Positions 11,501-21,325 of a stretch of DNA of 64,000 nucleotides are shown in pieces (position 1 is the stretch's first letter; every line of letters starts with the position of its first letter). Below the pieces are notes generated by a model that worked only from the letters and a program-made list of their open reading frames with translations, had not been told where the DNA came from and did not search any database. Origin of the DNA: Bombardia bombarda (taxonomy: Eukaryota; Ascomycota; Sordariomycetes; Sordariales; Lasiosphaeriaceae); contig JAULSR010000001.1 of assembly GCA_030512295.1 (NCBI GenBank), forward strand, positions 9,261,001-9,325,000, read 5' to 3'. A program made the translations under genes and the position numbers.

Positions 11501-11591
11501 CGCGGTGCAAGACAAGAAAGAAAAAGAGGGTGGAGGCCGACGCAGGACGTTGAGGCCGTGGGAGGGGAGGCTGTATATGGCTGGATGTTAG
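8534..11591 (+). CDS. Alpha-glucosidase / maltase (GH13, oligo-1,4-1,6 type)
   Basis: Intracellular maltase hydrolysing maltose imported by the adjacent permease. Eight exons: 8534-8709, 8790-8805, 9221-9318, 9398-9499, 9589-9840, 10100-10497, 10671-11008, 11178-11591, giving 597 aa, the normal family size. The N-terminus is WWKTGVVYQIYPASFKDSNG, followed by DLVINHTSDQH. The catalytic nucleophile is D211 in GFRIDCVNM, the general acid E270 in TVGELPHT, and the third carboxylate D348 in ENHDQGRS. The C-terminus has the typical LNF/LPFGG beta-domain. There is no signal peptide, consistent with a cytosolic enzyme. Exon 2 is only 16 nt, and intron 2 is unusually long (415 nt) with an insertion-like segment. 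The exon 7/8 junction (11008/11178) is the least certain; I chose it because it keeps frame and leads into PWMRVHDLY. Confidence 0.88.
8846..9187. repeat. 13-bp direct repeats flanking an insertion-like segment in maltase intron 2
   Basis: ACCATCTCTGATG occurs at 8846-8858 and again at 9175-9187. Removing 8859-9187 leaves an ordinary 86-nt intron with a CTAAC branch point, so the 329 bp looks like an added segment with a target-site-like duplication. A near copy, CCATCTCTGGTG, sits inside at 8911-8922. No terminal inverted repeats or coding remnant are evident. Confidence 0.6.
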
Positions 11592-12555
11592 CGAGCACCT
11601 GCATGCCCCTACGTACGTGAGGTAGGTTAGCTCGCTTGTCTGGGTTTGTTGGTACGACCCCAAACCACCCTACGGTATGCGATGCGACGGTTATCTGACA
11701 CGACACACAGATAAGGCACGTTGGTGAGATAAAGTGATGAGATGGTGAGATGGTGGCACGGCAAAAACTCATGGTGGGGTGATAAAGACACGTATCAACA
11801 ACACCCCCTTTTTTCACACCCCTTTTCCAAATTTCCAAAGCTGAAATGCATTCGTGGTCCATGTGATTCTGGACCGAACTTGTAATGATGCCAAGGGTTG
11901 TTGTTGAAAACCAATTTCTAGCGTCGTGGCAGTAACTGAAACCCCAACTCGGGCTGCGACCTCATGTGTTGTGTTTTTGGGGGTCGAGTGTGCTGAGATA
12001 CAGGTACCGAGCCGCTGATGCGGGATGGGCCATGTTGGGGAAAAGGGGTAAACATGAGGGGGGATGTGGCCTAGCGGCACCACCCGAGGCAGCCACGAAT
12101 TTGGGAAAGAGCAATGGACGATGGAATGGAAGGTGGGAGATTGGCCAATGGCAGGTCGTGCACAGCCCAAAAAGATGAATTGGGTTTACCCTGGCGATAA
12201 ACCTTCCCCCCCAACCCCCAACCCACAGGCTGGACGCAGCAGAAGGCCAGCCACCTCCAGTGAGCGCACTCACCGCTGCCGATCGGTACCATGCTAGCGC
12301 CCCCGGTAGCTTGCAGCTTCTGCCAGCCTGTGTGTCCCCCCCCCCCCCAAAAGACCCCAGCCACGGCCCGTGTCCACTGTCCACTAGTTCTAGACCTAGC
12401 GACCTAGCGACCAAAAGAGGACCTACCACAGCTCTCGATAATCTATCCTCCCCTCTCTTTTCTCCCTTTCGCAAATCCTTGATCTGCTGTGCTGGACTCT
12501 GCCCGCACACCAGACCATAACGGAGTTGTTTTGACAGCAATTCCCCGCCGCCACC
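11592..12555. other. Gap upstream of the sphingolipid methyltransferase
   Basis: This holds the maltase 3' flank and the methyltransferase promoter and leader. It has a run of 12 C residues at about 12340 and CT-rich DNA just before the ATG. A long minus-strand ORF here is GC-skew shadow with no recognisable domain. Confidence 0.6.
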
Positions 12556-14410
12556 ATGTCGAAACCGCACAGTGTCACCGGCAGCGAGTCCGAGTTTGAG
12601 TTCATCGAGACTCCCAAAGCTCCGACGCCGACCTTTGAGAAGAAAGAGGACTGCGGAGTTCGCACTACTGACGTGAGTGAGCCGACTTTTATTCACCTTT
12701 TTTTTTTTTTTTAATTAAGCCCGAAAAAAAAACCGTCCAACGTCTTGGCGTGGAATTGGCGAAACGGCTATGATTATAATATGTCTACACCCCGTGCTAA
12801 CATAACATGCCCAGTACCCATCCATCAAGAATGCCCCGTTGCCCGCCGATGCCGCTGGCACCGAGAGCTTCTCCAACCTCGCCCTCGCCGCCGTCTGCCT
12901 CGGGCCCCCTGCCTACATTGCGTGGAAGATTGGCGGCGGCATGAAGACGACCATCTTCCTGGCCATCCTCTTCTTCCTCCCGCTGCTGGCCTCGTTCTGG
13001 CTCGTCGCCTCGACCATCTCGCCTCGCAGGAACGAGAAGGCTAGGTACCCCGGCCGCCCCGTCGAGCACTACCTCACCTTCAAGAACCCCGCCGACAAGG
13101 CAAAGTACCATGGCAAGAACAAGATCCCCCTCGAGACCTTCCACGAGATGTACTTTGACGGCGACGTCGAGTTCAACGGCGACTGCCTCGAGGTCCTCGA
13201 GTACCGCCATGACTGGGCCAGCTTCCGCTTCACCATCAGCCTTATCAAGTACTTTCTCACCGGCATGGTCCCCGAGGTCATCATGCACACTCGCTCTCAG
13301 GGTAAACCGCCCTCTCCCCCTCTTCCCAACTCTACTGAGCCCTCAGACCATCTCTAACAAAAAAAAAAAACAGACGAGGAGCAGGTCCGCGACCACTACG
13401 ACCGCGGCGACGACTTCTACGGCTGGTTCCTCGGCCCGCGCATGATCTACACCTCTGGCATCATCTCGGACATCACCAAGGAGGAGACCCTCGAGCAGCT
13501 CCAGGACAACAAGCTGGCCATCGTGTGCGAGAAGATTGCGCTCAAGAAGGGCGAGAAGCTGCTCGACATTGGCTGCGGCTGGGGCACCCTCGCCCGCTTC
13601 GCCTCGGTCAACTTTGGCGCAAAGGCCACCGGCATCACGCTCGGCCGCAACCAGACGGCCTGGGGCAACAACGCGCTCCGCAAGGCCGGCATCGAGGAAG
13701 ACCAGAGCAAGATCCTCTGCATGGACTACCGCGACATCCCCGTGCCCGCCGGCGGCTACGACAAGATCACATGCCTCGAGATGGCCGAGCACGTCGGCGT
13801 CCGTCTGTTCCCCGCCTTCTGCAAGCAGGTCCACGACATGCTCGATGATGACGGTGTCTTTTTCCTGCAGATTGCCGGTCTACGCAAGAGCTGGCAGTAC
13901 GAGGATCTGATCTGGGGGCTGTTTATGAACAAGTATATCTTCCCTGGTGCGGACGCGTCGACCCCGCTGGGCTTTGTTGTGGACAGGCTCGAGGGCGCTG
14001 GGTTCGAGGTCAAGGGGATTGATACGGTTGGCGTGCACTACTCGGCTACGCTGTGGAGATGGTATCGCAACTGGATGGCCAACCGGGATAAGGTTGAGGC
14101 CAAGTATGGAAAAAGATGGTTCCGCGTAAGTTTTTTTTCTTTTCCAATTGTTTGACGTTTTGTGGTTGCTAACGAATTGGTTCTCTAACAGATCTGGGAG
14201 TTCTTCCTTGCCTACTCCACCATCATCTCGCGCCAGGGCTCCGCCACGTGCTACCAGATTGTGCTCGTCAAGAACATCAACTCGACCCACAGAGTCGAGG
14301 GCATCCCCACCCAGTTCGGCCTCAGCGCACCGCTCGCTGCCACCAAGGCTGACCTCAAGACGTGGGCCAAGAACAATGCCGCCGAGTTCCCCAGCATTGC
14401 TGTCCAGTAA
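12556..14410 (+). CDS. Sphingolipid C9-methyltransferase
   Basis: Methylates C9 of the sphingoid base of fungal glucosylceramides, using S-adenosylmethionine at ER/Golgi membranes. Four exons: 12556-12672, 12815-13301, 13374-14125, 14192-14410, giving 524 aa. The ATG lies in an ideal GCCGCCACCATG context. Two adjacent membrane segments lie at about residues 55-105 (LALAAVCLGPPAYIAW and TTIFLAILFFLPLLASFWLV), a hallmark of this family. The SAM-binding motif LLDIGCGWG is at 264-272, and the CFA-synthase-like core has EVIMHTRSQ, HYDRGDDFYGWFLG and EMAEHVGVR. Exon phases all agree. The nearest alternative would be a cyclopropane-fatty-acid synthase, but the N-terminal double TM argues against it. 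These lipids matter for hyphal growth and plant-defensin sensitivity in other fungi. Confidence 0.93.
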
Positions 14411-16048
14411 ATTCTTTTTTGTTTTTATGGACTAGCTAAGCTGCTGCGATGTGGGCAATCGGTCACTATTTAACTCGGAACTTTCTCGGATGAATAATTG
14501 AGTTTAAAGAGAGAGAAAGGAAGAGTGAAGGGAGATGATTGTCGGTAATGCGAGGCAGGCATAATAGATAATCACTAATTCGCGTCTGTGAAGGTGGTGT
14601 GTGTGTGCTGTGTTGTGTGGTGTGTAGGGCGGCGACTGATGGTGGATGAGAGAGATGAGAAAGGAGAGAGGGGGGAGGGAAGGTGTGCATTGCTGTACCA
14701 TATTTTTTTAGTCGTTATTCTTGGGATTAGACAAAAAAAGCATGGCACTATAGCTGGCACGCATGGCGTCGGAAAGCGAGCGGTCGGGTGGTTCGTCAGT
14801 TGGTTGGTCGGTCGGTCAGTCAGTCAGTCAGTCAGTCAGTCAGTCAGTCAGTCAGTCAGTCAGGCGCCCTTTGATACCTCTTGTCTGTCGGTTTGTTTGT
14901 ATGTCTGTTAAGGGGGAGAGAGGAGAGGGGTTGGGAGGGTGGAGTCAGATGATGATGATGAGACGTCGTTTCTATTCTAGTCTAGGTAATGAAAATGGAA
15001 AATGGGAACGAGTTAAGATGGTTTGTTTGTTGTTGTTGTTGGTGATGATGGTTATTGTGATTCTGATGATATGAGTTATGAGTTGATGTTTTTGTGTGCC
15101 TGTGTAGATGTGACTGATCTGTTTACTCTATGTTGATGTCGAGGGAGGATATGTGTACGGAGATTGGTGACGAAAGTTGGTTATAAGTGTGTGATGTGGT
15201 TTCATATGCGAGGCACAGGGGCCAATATCAAAATTTCTTGAAATACCTTGTATGTCTGAGGGATGAAGAGATATATGTTGACGTCTGTCTCATTTTATTC
15301 AAACTAAGATCGTGTCTCAGTATTAAAACACCACCTTTTCTATCATCAGTTCACTCTCTCTAAGATTCACTACACATATAGCTTTTCTTCAGATCAGAAA
15401 TGTGAAAGAGTGAAACTGCAGTTGTTGGGACTTGGAGTTAACTGCCTACATCACACGCGTCTCATTGTGCTATGAATTTCTATTTTCGAACTCAAGAAGC
15501 CTACTAGGATAATCAATATGCTATGTCTAACGTCGCAGGGACCAGCAATATAGTGAACGTATGTAATGAAGTTAACACGCCGCTTCAACACGACAGTAGG
15601 ATTGGAGATTGTCCGGGTTTCGTCCAGAAGCCGTTGATGTAATCGACACCATCAACCCAATTATGGCCCCAACCAGCTCGGTTTATATATGTCTATGTAA
15701 ACGCAACAATAAGAACTGTAAACGTACACGTAGGTGTAGGGCAGACAACTTGGTCAAAGTCGCCCAGCGGCCGCCGCTTTGAACATACACCATTCAGTAG
15801 CACACGTATGGTTCTTCCTCCATACCAAGGTCTTAAACTATTCATCTTTCAGAAACATAATTTTCTTACACCATGAACAGGCAAGCCCATTCGTCCATCG
15901 TTCGTCCCCGTGCCCCTTTCGTCCTTCCCTCCTGAGGAACAGAGTTGAGGACAATCACTCATAAATCTGATAGCCCCAGACAGACTCAGCAACAGGCACA
16001 CATACTGACTACCACCCCTAGCTGTGATGCGACCTGCCAGACCGCCGA
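14411..16048. other. Convergent gap with microsatellites
   Basis: 1.6 kb lies between the methyltransferase and the NDUFAF3-like gene, which converge. It holds GT-rich DNA (14590-14640) and a CAGT microsatellite. I see no gene. Confidence 0.65.
14815..14863. repeat. CAGT tetranucleotide microsatellite
   Basis: About 12 tandem CAGT units are present, preceded by degenerate TTGG/TCGG units from about 14797. It lies in noncoding DNA. Confidence 0.95.
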
Positions 16049-16915
16049 TCAAGACGACTTCTCAGCACCAACACCCTCCCTCCACCCGATCGGAATCAAC
16101 GCAGCAGCCACATTATCAACACCCCTCTCCGTCGCGAGCAGATTAAACTGCGACGCCGCGTTCCTCGTATCGAGGATATCAACCCGCATGCCCAAGCTGC
16201 TAATCAACCGCTTCGTCTCCGGGCTCATAGGCCGTATCTCTTTGCCCATGCCAATAATAAGGAGGTCTACACAAGTAGCATTAGCCAACTGCCAGACAGT
16301 GATACCCAAGACCAAGCATTCCCAGAAACCCCTCCCCAGAAAGAAAAAGAGACAAAAAAAAAAAGAGTAGATAAACCCACCAGGCCTCGGCCAAACAAGC
16401 CCCAACAACCCCAGCGCCTCAGCAGGCAGATCCCACTGGCCCTTGGCATTCAGCAGCTTGTGGCCCTCGCGCCACGGGCGCCAGGCAAAGGCCTCGCCGC
16501 CGACGAGCAGGGCGCCGTCGCCGCCGTCGATGTGCACGCCCGAGTTGAAGGCGAAGCCGTCGTGCATGCAGACGTCGACCGAGGTGGATGGCGTGGGCGT
16601 CTGGCCTAGCATGTCCATGCGCCCGAAATCCGTCGTGGGCGCCTGGTCGGGCACCCGCTCGTTGTTGTGCCCCATTGTGTTGCGCTGCGCGGCTGTTGTG
16701 TGGAATGCATGGCTGCTGCTGCTGCTGCTGTTAGGGAGAAAAACAGCTGATCGTATTGGTGTTGTGTAGTTGCTGTGATGTTGTAGGCTGGAGCTCTGTC
16801 GTCGCAACCATAATTGCCTGGTGCTGGTGATGGTATTGCTGCAGCTCTCGACGCGCTGCAGAGTGCGGCTGGCCGCGCGGAGGCACATTGTGGAACGTAT
16901 TGTAGCTATTGTCAT
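16049..16915 (-). CDS. NDUFAF3-like mitochondrial complex I assembly factor (DUF498/Mth938 fold)
   Basis: Exons 16915-16381 and 16266-16049 join over a 114-nt intron (GTGGGT donor, phase 1) to give 250 aa. The first about 75 residues are rich in R, S and T with few acids, a likely mitochondrial presequence. The core begins FGRMDMLG and runs through HDGFAFNSGVHIDGG. It continues with LLVGGEAFAWRPW and the conserved DLLIIGMGKEIRPMSP, ending with A-A-x-LIPIGWREG. This is the Mth938/AAMDC fold used by NDUFAF3, which assembles the matrix Q-module of complex I. Retaining the intron would insert a hydrophobic run with no family match. Spliced reading restores the conserved PRP-DLLIIG block. Confidence 0.85.
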   Translation of the reverse strand: MTIATIRSTMCLRAASRTLQRVESCSNTITSTRQLWLRRQSSSLQHHSNYTTPIRSAVFLPNSSSSSSHAFHTTAAQRNTMGHNNERVPDQAPTTDFGRMDMLGQTPTPSTSVDVCMHDGFAFNSGVHIDGGDGALLVGGEAFAWRPWREGHKLLNAKGQWDLPAEALGLLGLVWPRPGGFIYSFFFCLFFFLGRGFWECLVLGITVWQLANATCVDLLIIGMGKEIRPMSPETKRLISSLGMRVDILDTRNAASQFNLLATERGVDNVAAALIPIGWREGVGAEKSS

Positions 16916-17583
16916 CTTGGCCAGTAGGAAATGGGATATCGAAGTATAACACGAACGGTGGTCTTGTTGTGAAACCGGCGATTATTATCAAAAGCTAATC
17001 TTGAGACTGTAGTGGTAAATTTGGCGCGGCAAGTTTATTAAGCCAGCATCTCTACGTCATGCCCCGCGATATGCCAACGGAACGGCACTTAAACAATGCA
17101 CATCTTTACTTGCAAGACCAGCAGCTATTACAGAGCACAGCATAGACATCACAGTGAATCACAGACTTTAGAGCTTTGGTGTATCAATATTTTGTTGTTG
17201 AGGTCCATCATCGTCCGTCCTGGTCAATCATCAAGGGGTGGTATGGTTGGGTTGCTCGAACGAGCAAGTATTCCGTCTCCAGCACACACGAAACTCCGGG
17301 GTCCGGTGTCGTCCGGGTCCGATCGATTTTAACAAATAAAAAAAATAGCACGGCCTGAAGTCCATTTTCATTTGCGAACCCCATTCCGGAGAGAAAAAGC
17401 AGCCACCTAAGAACAAGGGAGACAGTCAACCGTGGCTGATGTGTCTATGTAGGGCGTAGCATGGCGTACGCTGCTGCTGCTGCTGCTGCCCCTTGTTTTT
17501 TTCCCTGATTGAACACCGAAGCAATGAGACCGTCAACCATTTCCCAGCATTTCCTGCAAGACCCAAAAAGCGTAGAGAATAAT
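16916..17583. other. Gap upstream of the NDUFAF3-like gene
   Basis: This contains the NDUFAF3-like promoter and the 3' flank of RPL34. No gene or strong structure is seen apart from a short CTG run near 17471. Confidence 0.65.
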
Positions 17584-18424
17584 TTAGTTCTTCTTCTTCT
17601 CAGCCGCGGTCTGCTCCTTCAGCACCTTCTTGACGATCTTCTGCTCCTCGATGAGGAAAGCGCGGACAACGCGATCCCGGACGCAGTTACCGCATCTGGA
17701 GCCACCGTACGCGCGCTGGACGGTCTTCTTGGGCTTGGAGATCTGGGCGTACTCGCGGGGCGGAGGGCAGGGACCTGTAGCGAAGCAGAATCTTGGTTAG
17801 CGATCGTGTCACACGCTTGTAGATTGTCGCTCGAATTGCAGTTGGAGGAGGAGCCCGCTCTCCTATCCCTCCTCCCGTACGCCGCGCGTCCTGTGCTCCT
17901 CGCCAGAGGCCATGATATGCAGTGCATGCTCGTCGGCCAGCGACCCAAACAATATGGAGGGGCACCAATATTTGCACATCGTGAACCGATTATCCCCCGC
18001 TAGCTGGGTTTGTCGCTGGGCACAGATCGGTGGCTCGGGCTGATTCTCTGCCTCCAACAATTCGTCCTGTTCACCCCTCCTCCTCCGCTTCGACCCTCCA
18101 CAACCCCTCCTGCAATTCGAGAAAAGAAGTCGACAAGGCACTTACACCGGGCAGCTTGATGCCGCAGTCACCGCACTTGGGGCAGTACCGCGCTTCTTGA
18201 TGTGAAGGATCCGGGTGTCGCCACCGGGGGTCTTGATAATTCTAGTCCGGTTGGACGTAGTATTATAACTGCGATAGGAGAAAAAAGCGCCAGTCAGTCC
18301 AGCATCCCTAAACTTTCCCGCTCGCAATTTTATGTGTAATTTTTTTTTCCCTCTGGGAATGGCGAATGGGAATGTGATGCACTCACGGGTTGCGACGGCG
18401 GTAGGTGACTCGTGTGGGCGCCAT
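17584..18424 (-). CDS. rpl34: 60S ribosomal protein L34 (eL34), two apparent 1-bp losses
   Basis: Cytosolic large-subunit ribosomal protein. Exons 18424-18387, 18268-18146 and 17774-17584 have introns of 118 and 371 nt. Exon 1 reads MAPTRVTYRRRNP and exon 2 YNTTSNRTRIIKTPGGDTR and HIKKRGTAP. Exon 3 ends QTAAEKKKN before TAA. As assembled the frame breaks twice. In exon 2 the plus-strand GGGG at 18179-18182 needs one more G to give PKCGDCGIKLPG. In exon 3 the GGGG at 17757-17760 needs one more to give RPREYAQISKPKK. With both added the protein is 117 aa, the exact family length, with the zinc-ribbon cysteines (CGDC...CGNC) intact. A pseudogene is possible, but all splice sites and all other codons are intact, so assembly error is likelier. 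Confidence 0.9.
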
Positions 18425-19245
18425 TGCTGCGGTGTTGCTGCTGTCGTTAATGAGATGCTTCAAATCGATCGCTCGGCGGTGCGAAGTGGATGAATTTTGA
18501 GAATCGTGTTTAGAAATTTCTGTGTGGGCGCCAAACGGGAGCCCCACTCCAGCCCCAGCCAAGTCAGTTTCTGGGCAGCCGCCGCGAGCAGAATCTCGCT
18601 TATGTAAGTGTGGCTTGCACCTTTTGCCGACCGGGAGGGCAGCCCCTCAAAGGGGTGGCTCGAGCGATGGTCGAAAGGTGCAGAAGTGGGGCTCACGTTA
18701 GGACTAATGGCCTGATGCTCTCTTGACTCTCTGTTCTGTTATTCACCAGTTTGCTTCATCTCACATCTCACACAGACTTAGGTAATGAGCCCTTCCGTTG
18801 AATGGAGGCGTTTTAGCTATCTTTTGCATACACTCATTCTGTATACGGGATATCAATGCACCTTATTGTGGTTACTGATTTCGGTCAGCACCTGCTGAGA
18901 ATGCACTGGTAAGTGGTGAGAGCTGCATCGTGGGACATCCATCTTCCATCTTATCAAATAAACTGTATTGCACAGTGTTCTGATCTTGGATGCCCGATGC
19001 TGACCAAACCGATATGTTACAATGATCGCGCGCAATAATAGCGCTGTGTTGCTCCCTGTTCAAGACTGCATGGCTTATGACGAGATCATAAGATTAAGAT
19101 AAAAGAAAAGTGCCAATCGACTCCATGCGCCGCATGTCAGTACCCGCAATCATATGCCCAATAAAAAAGAATATAGCCAAAATAAACAATAGCAGATGCT
19201 CGCTGGATGTGTCGGCTTCCAAAATGCAGATGCTGTTGATTTATG
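18425..19245. other. Gap upstream of RPL34
   Basis: This holds the RPL34 promoter and the 3' flank of the next minus-strand gene. I see no gene. Confidence 0.65.
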
Positions 19246-19819
19246 TCACCGCCATTCCGCATCAGTCGCGGACTGCTGCGTTTTCCGTCGTTTGGGAGCC
19301 GTCCACTCGGGGTCGTCTCGGGCTCGCCACGGCTTGATGCCTACGGGGTTCAACCGTCGGCTATCGTTAGCTCTCTTAATGACCGCCTGGGTCTCTTCGG
19401 TATTCATAGCTTGTCGGAATCTGTCGATCTCGTCCTTGGTGTTTTTCACGGATTGAGAAAAGCCAGCAAACATAACTTGAGCTAAAGACCGTGTTAGCTT
19501 GCGCGGGAATTATTACTGTGCAAGAAACCAACAAGAACGTACGCGATGGTTGTTTGGTCGCCAACGGCTCAAACATACGCGGCAGTGCTGAGCGAAGGGC
19601 CCGCAGCTGAATGACAACAATTGGGTCAGAATGGGGTCGAGTAGTAAGGAGATTGACTCATGAGGAGGAGCCCGCTCATGGAGAGCAGGCAAACTGGATT
19701 AGCCTGAGTGGCCGACTTACCTGGAGATGCAGCTCTTTCAAGTGTTCGAGGCCATCTTCGATGCGCTTTTCTTCCTCGCCGCTATCCTTGGCCGCTGGCT
19801 GCACCTGATTGTTTGCCAT
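19246..19819 (-). CDS. Small conserved-looking nuclear-type protein, unrecognised
   Basis: Three exons (19819-19721, 19606-19543, 19481-19246) join in frame through introns of 114 and 61 nt to give 132 aa. I do not recognise the family. The N-terminal third is charged and could form a coiled coil (EEEKRIEDGLEHLKELHLQ). The middle has LRALRSALPRMFEPL and VMFAGFSQSVKNTKDEIDRF. The C-terminus is basic, with PKRRK resembling a nuclear-localisation signal. The size and composition would suit a small subunit of a nuclear complex such as Mediator, but this is only a guess. An upstream in-frame ATG at 19837 would add six residues. The consistent phases and good splice sites support a real gene. Confidence 0.6.
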
Positions 19820-21325
19820 TTTCAAGGATGGCTTCATAAAACGTTGAACACCAGGGGGTGGCTGTTTTTTTAATTCCGATCGCGTGTTCGCGGTCCAATG
19901 ATGGCTGATGACGGATCCCCAGGGAGGGGGAGAGGAACAGCCGATGTGAGTGTCGTCTTTCAGAGCTATCGAGGTTCTCGCCGTCACATTATTGTGATGT
20001 CGCAAAATCACCACCGGCGTTAGTAACACGGGAGCAAGGGATGTGAAGTGCTGTGTCGTTCCGCTGTCGTTCTGAGCAATAGGAGGCTGACGAGCTGAGA
20101 TGGCAGGCGGTGGCGGCGGTGGTGGGGATTGGCTAGGTAAGGTAAGGGGCCACAGTGTGCACCCAGCACGATCTCAGCAGCACGACCTAAGGCCGGATGA
20201 AGCTGGTGCCTTCTCGGGGGGCGTAGCGGACGCCAAGATGGCTTTGCAGCATTCAACACGGCCCGGAAATCGGGACCTACCTTCCTGGGTGAGCGAACCC
20301 GGACAAATCCCCGCGCCTGAATAGCTGAGAAGTGACTGACTGGATGGCTGGGTGACGGAGAGTGACGGGGGCAGTATGGGTTCTGGAACGACGTGACTGT
20401 GACCACTGACCAGTAGCAGTAGCTAATCAAGAAGAAAAACTGGGGAATGGTTTGGGAAGGCACGGCCGGCGGAAATAGGTGGAAACTGGAAACTGGAAAC
20501 TGGTAGGAATGTAGCCGATACGGAAAGAAACGACAAAGCTTAGGCCAACAATGGAAAGTTTGCTTTCTCGCTCGACAGACAGACAGCCTGAGCCGTCTGG
20601 CCCGATCGCCCACCCTGTTAGTCAAGCCCAGTTAACACAGGGCCACCCTTGCCATATGCGCCCTGGGCAAGCAAATAGCTCGAGCAAACAACTCTCTTGA
20701 GCTCAAGCACGCGCATACGTTGACAACAATCAACCCATCACCCGGTGCGGGCTTGCAGACGAGTAAATGCACGCGCTCGAGGCCCAAGTATCTCCGGCAG
20801 ATCCTCCTTTTTTTTTGTGCGACGTGACGAGCAATTCGGACGGTGGAATCCTGCATAACCTGTCCCATCCTGCCCCCATCCTGCCCCTCGGCGCACCTGC
20901 GAGTCCTCTCTGCACTATCGCCTCGAAGCACATAGCGTTGGCCGCCGCCGAGCTTGCCAGCCAGCCCAACAAGCTCCCTAGAAACGACTGCATTCCCTAC
21001 ATTTACTACTACTTTTCCCTGCGCTGTCCGACCCAGTCCGACCCAGTCCAAGTCGGGACGAGTCACCTTTCGCTTTCCGCTTTTTTTTCTTTTTTTTTTT
21101 TTGCTGTCCACCCACCCACGCCCTACCGTCTTCCATCCGCAGTATTTCCGCTGGCCGCCCGCTTGGCTGTGGAACAAAATAGGACAAGACAGGACAGTGC
21201 CAACGAACCGTGCCAGTTCCAAACAGTGCCAATCCAGTTCGCACCGCACAGCACCGCACCGCACCACGACCTAACTGGTACTTTACCGACTGGCTGCCTA
21301 CCTGTTGGTTACGTTACGGATCCAA
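19820..21325. other. Divergent promoter region before the FAR1-type gene
   Basis: 1.5 kb between a minus-strand and a plus-strand gene. ORFs of up to 269 codons here overlap on both strands and show no domain. T-rich runs occur near 20805 and 21085-21102. No supported gene. Confidence 0.6.

Noticed and set aside
11962..12696. 244-codon minus-strand ORF upstream of the methyltransferase
   Set aside because: It overlaps the promoter and first exon of a confident gene and has GC-skewed, domain-free sequence.
14815..14863. CAGT repeat as possible telomere-like or CRISPR-like array
   Set aside because: Units are 4 bp without spacers; it is an ordinary microsatellite.
17775..18145. snoRNA in the long RPL34 intron
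   Set aside because: No paired C (RTGATGA) and D (CTGA) boxes in the transcribed orientation were visible.
20020..21267. Long minus-strand ORFs between 20020 and 21267
   Set aside because: They lie in a divergent promoter region, overlap ORFs on the other strand and show no protein-like pattern.
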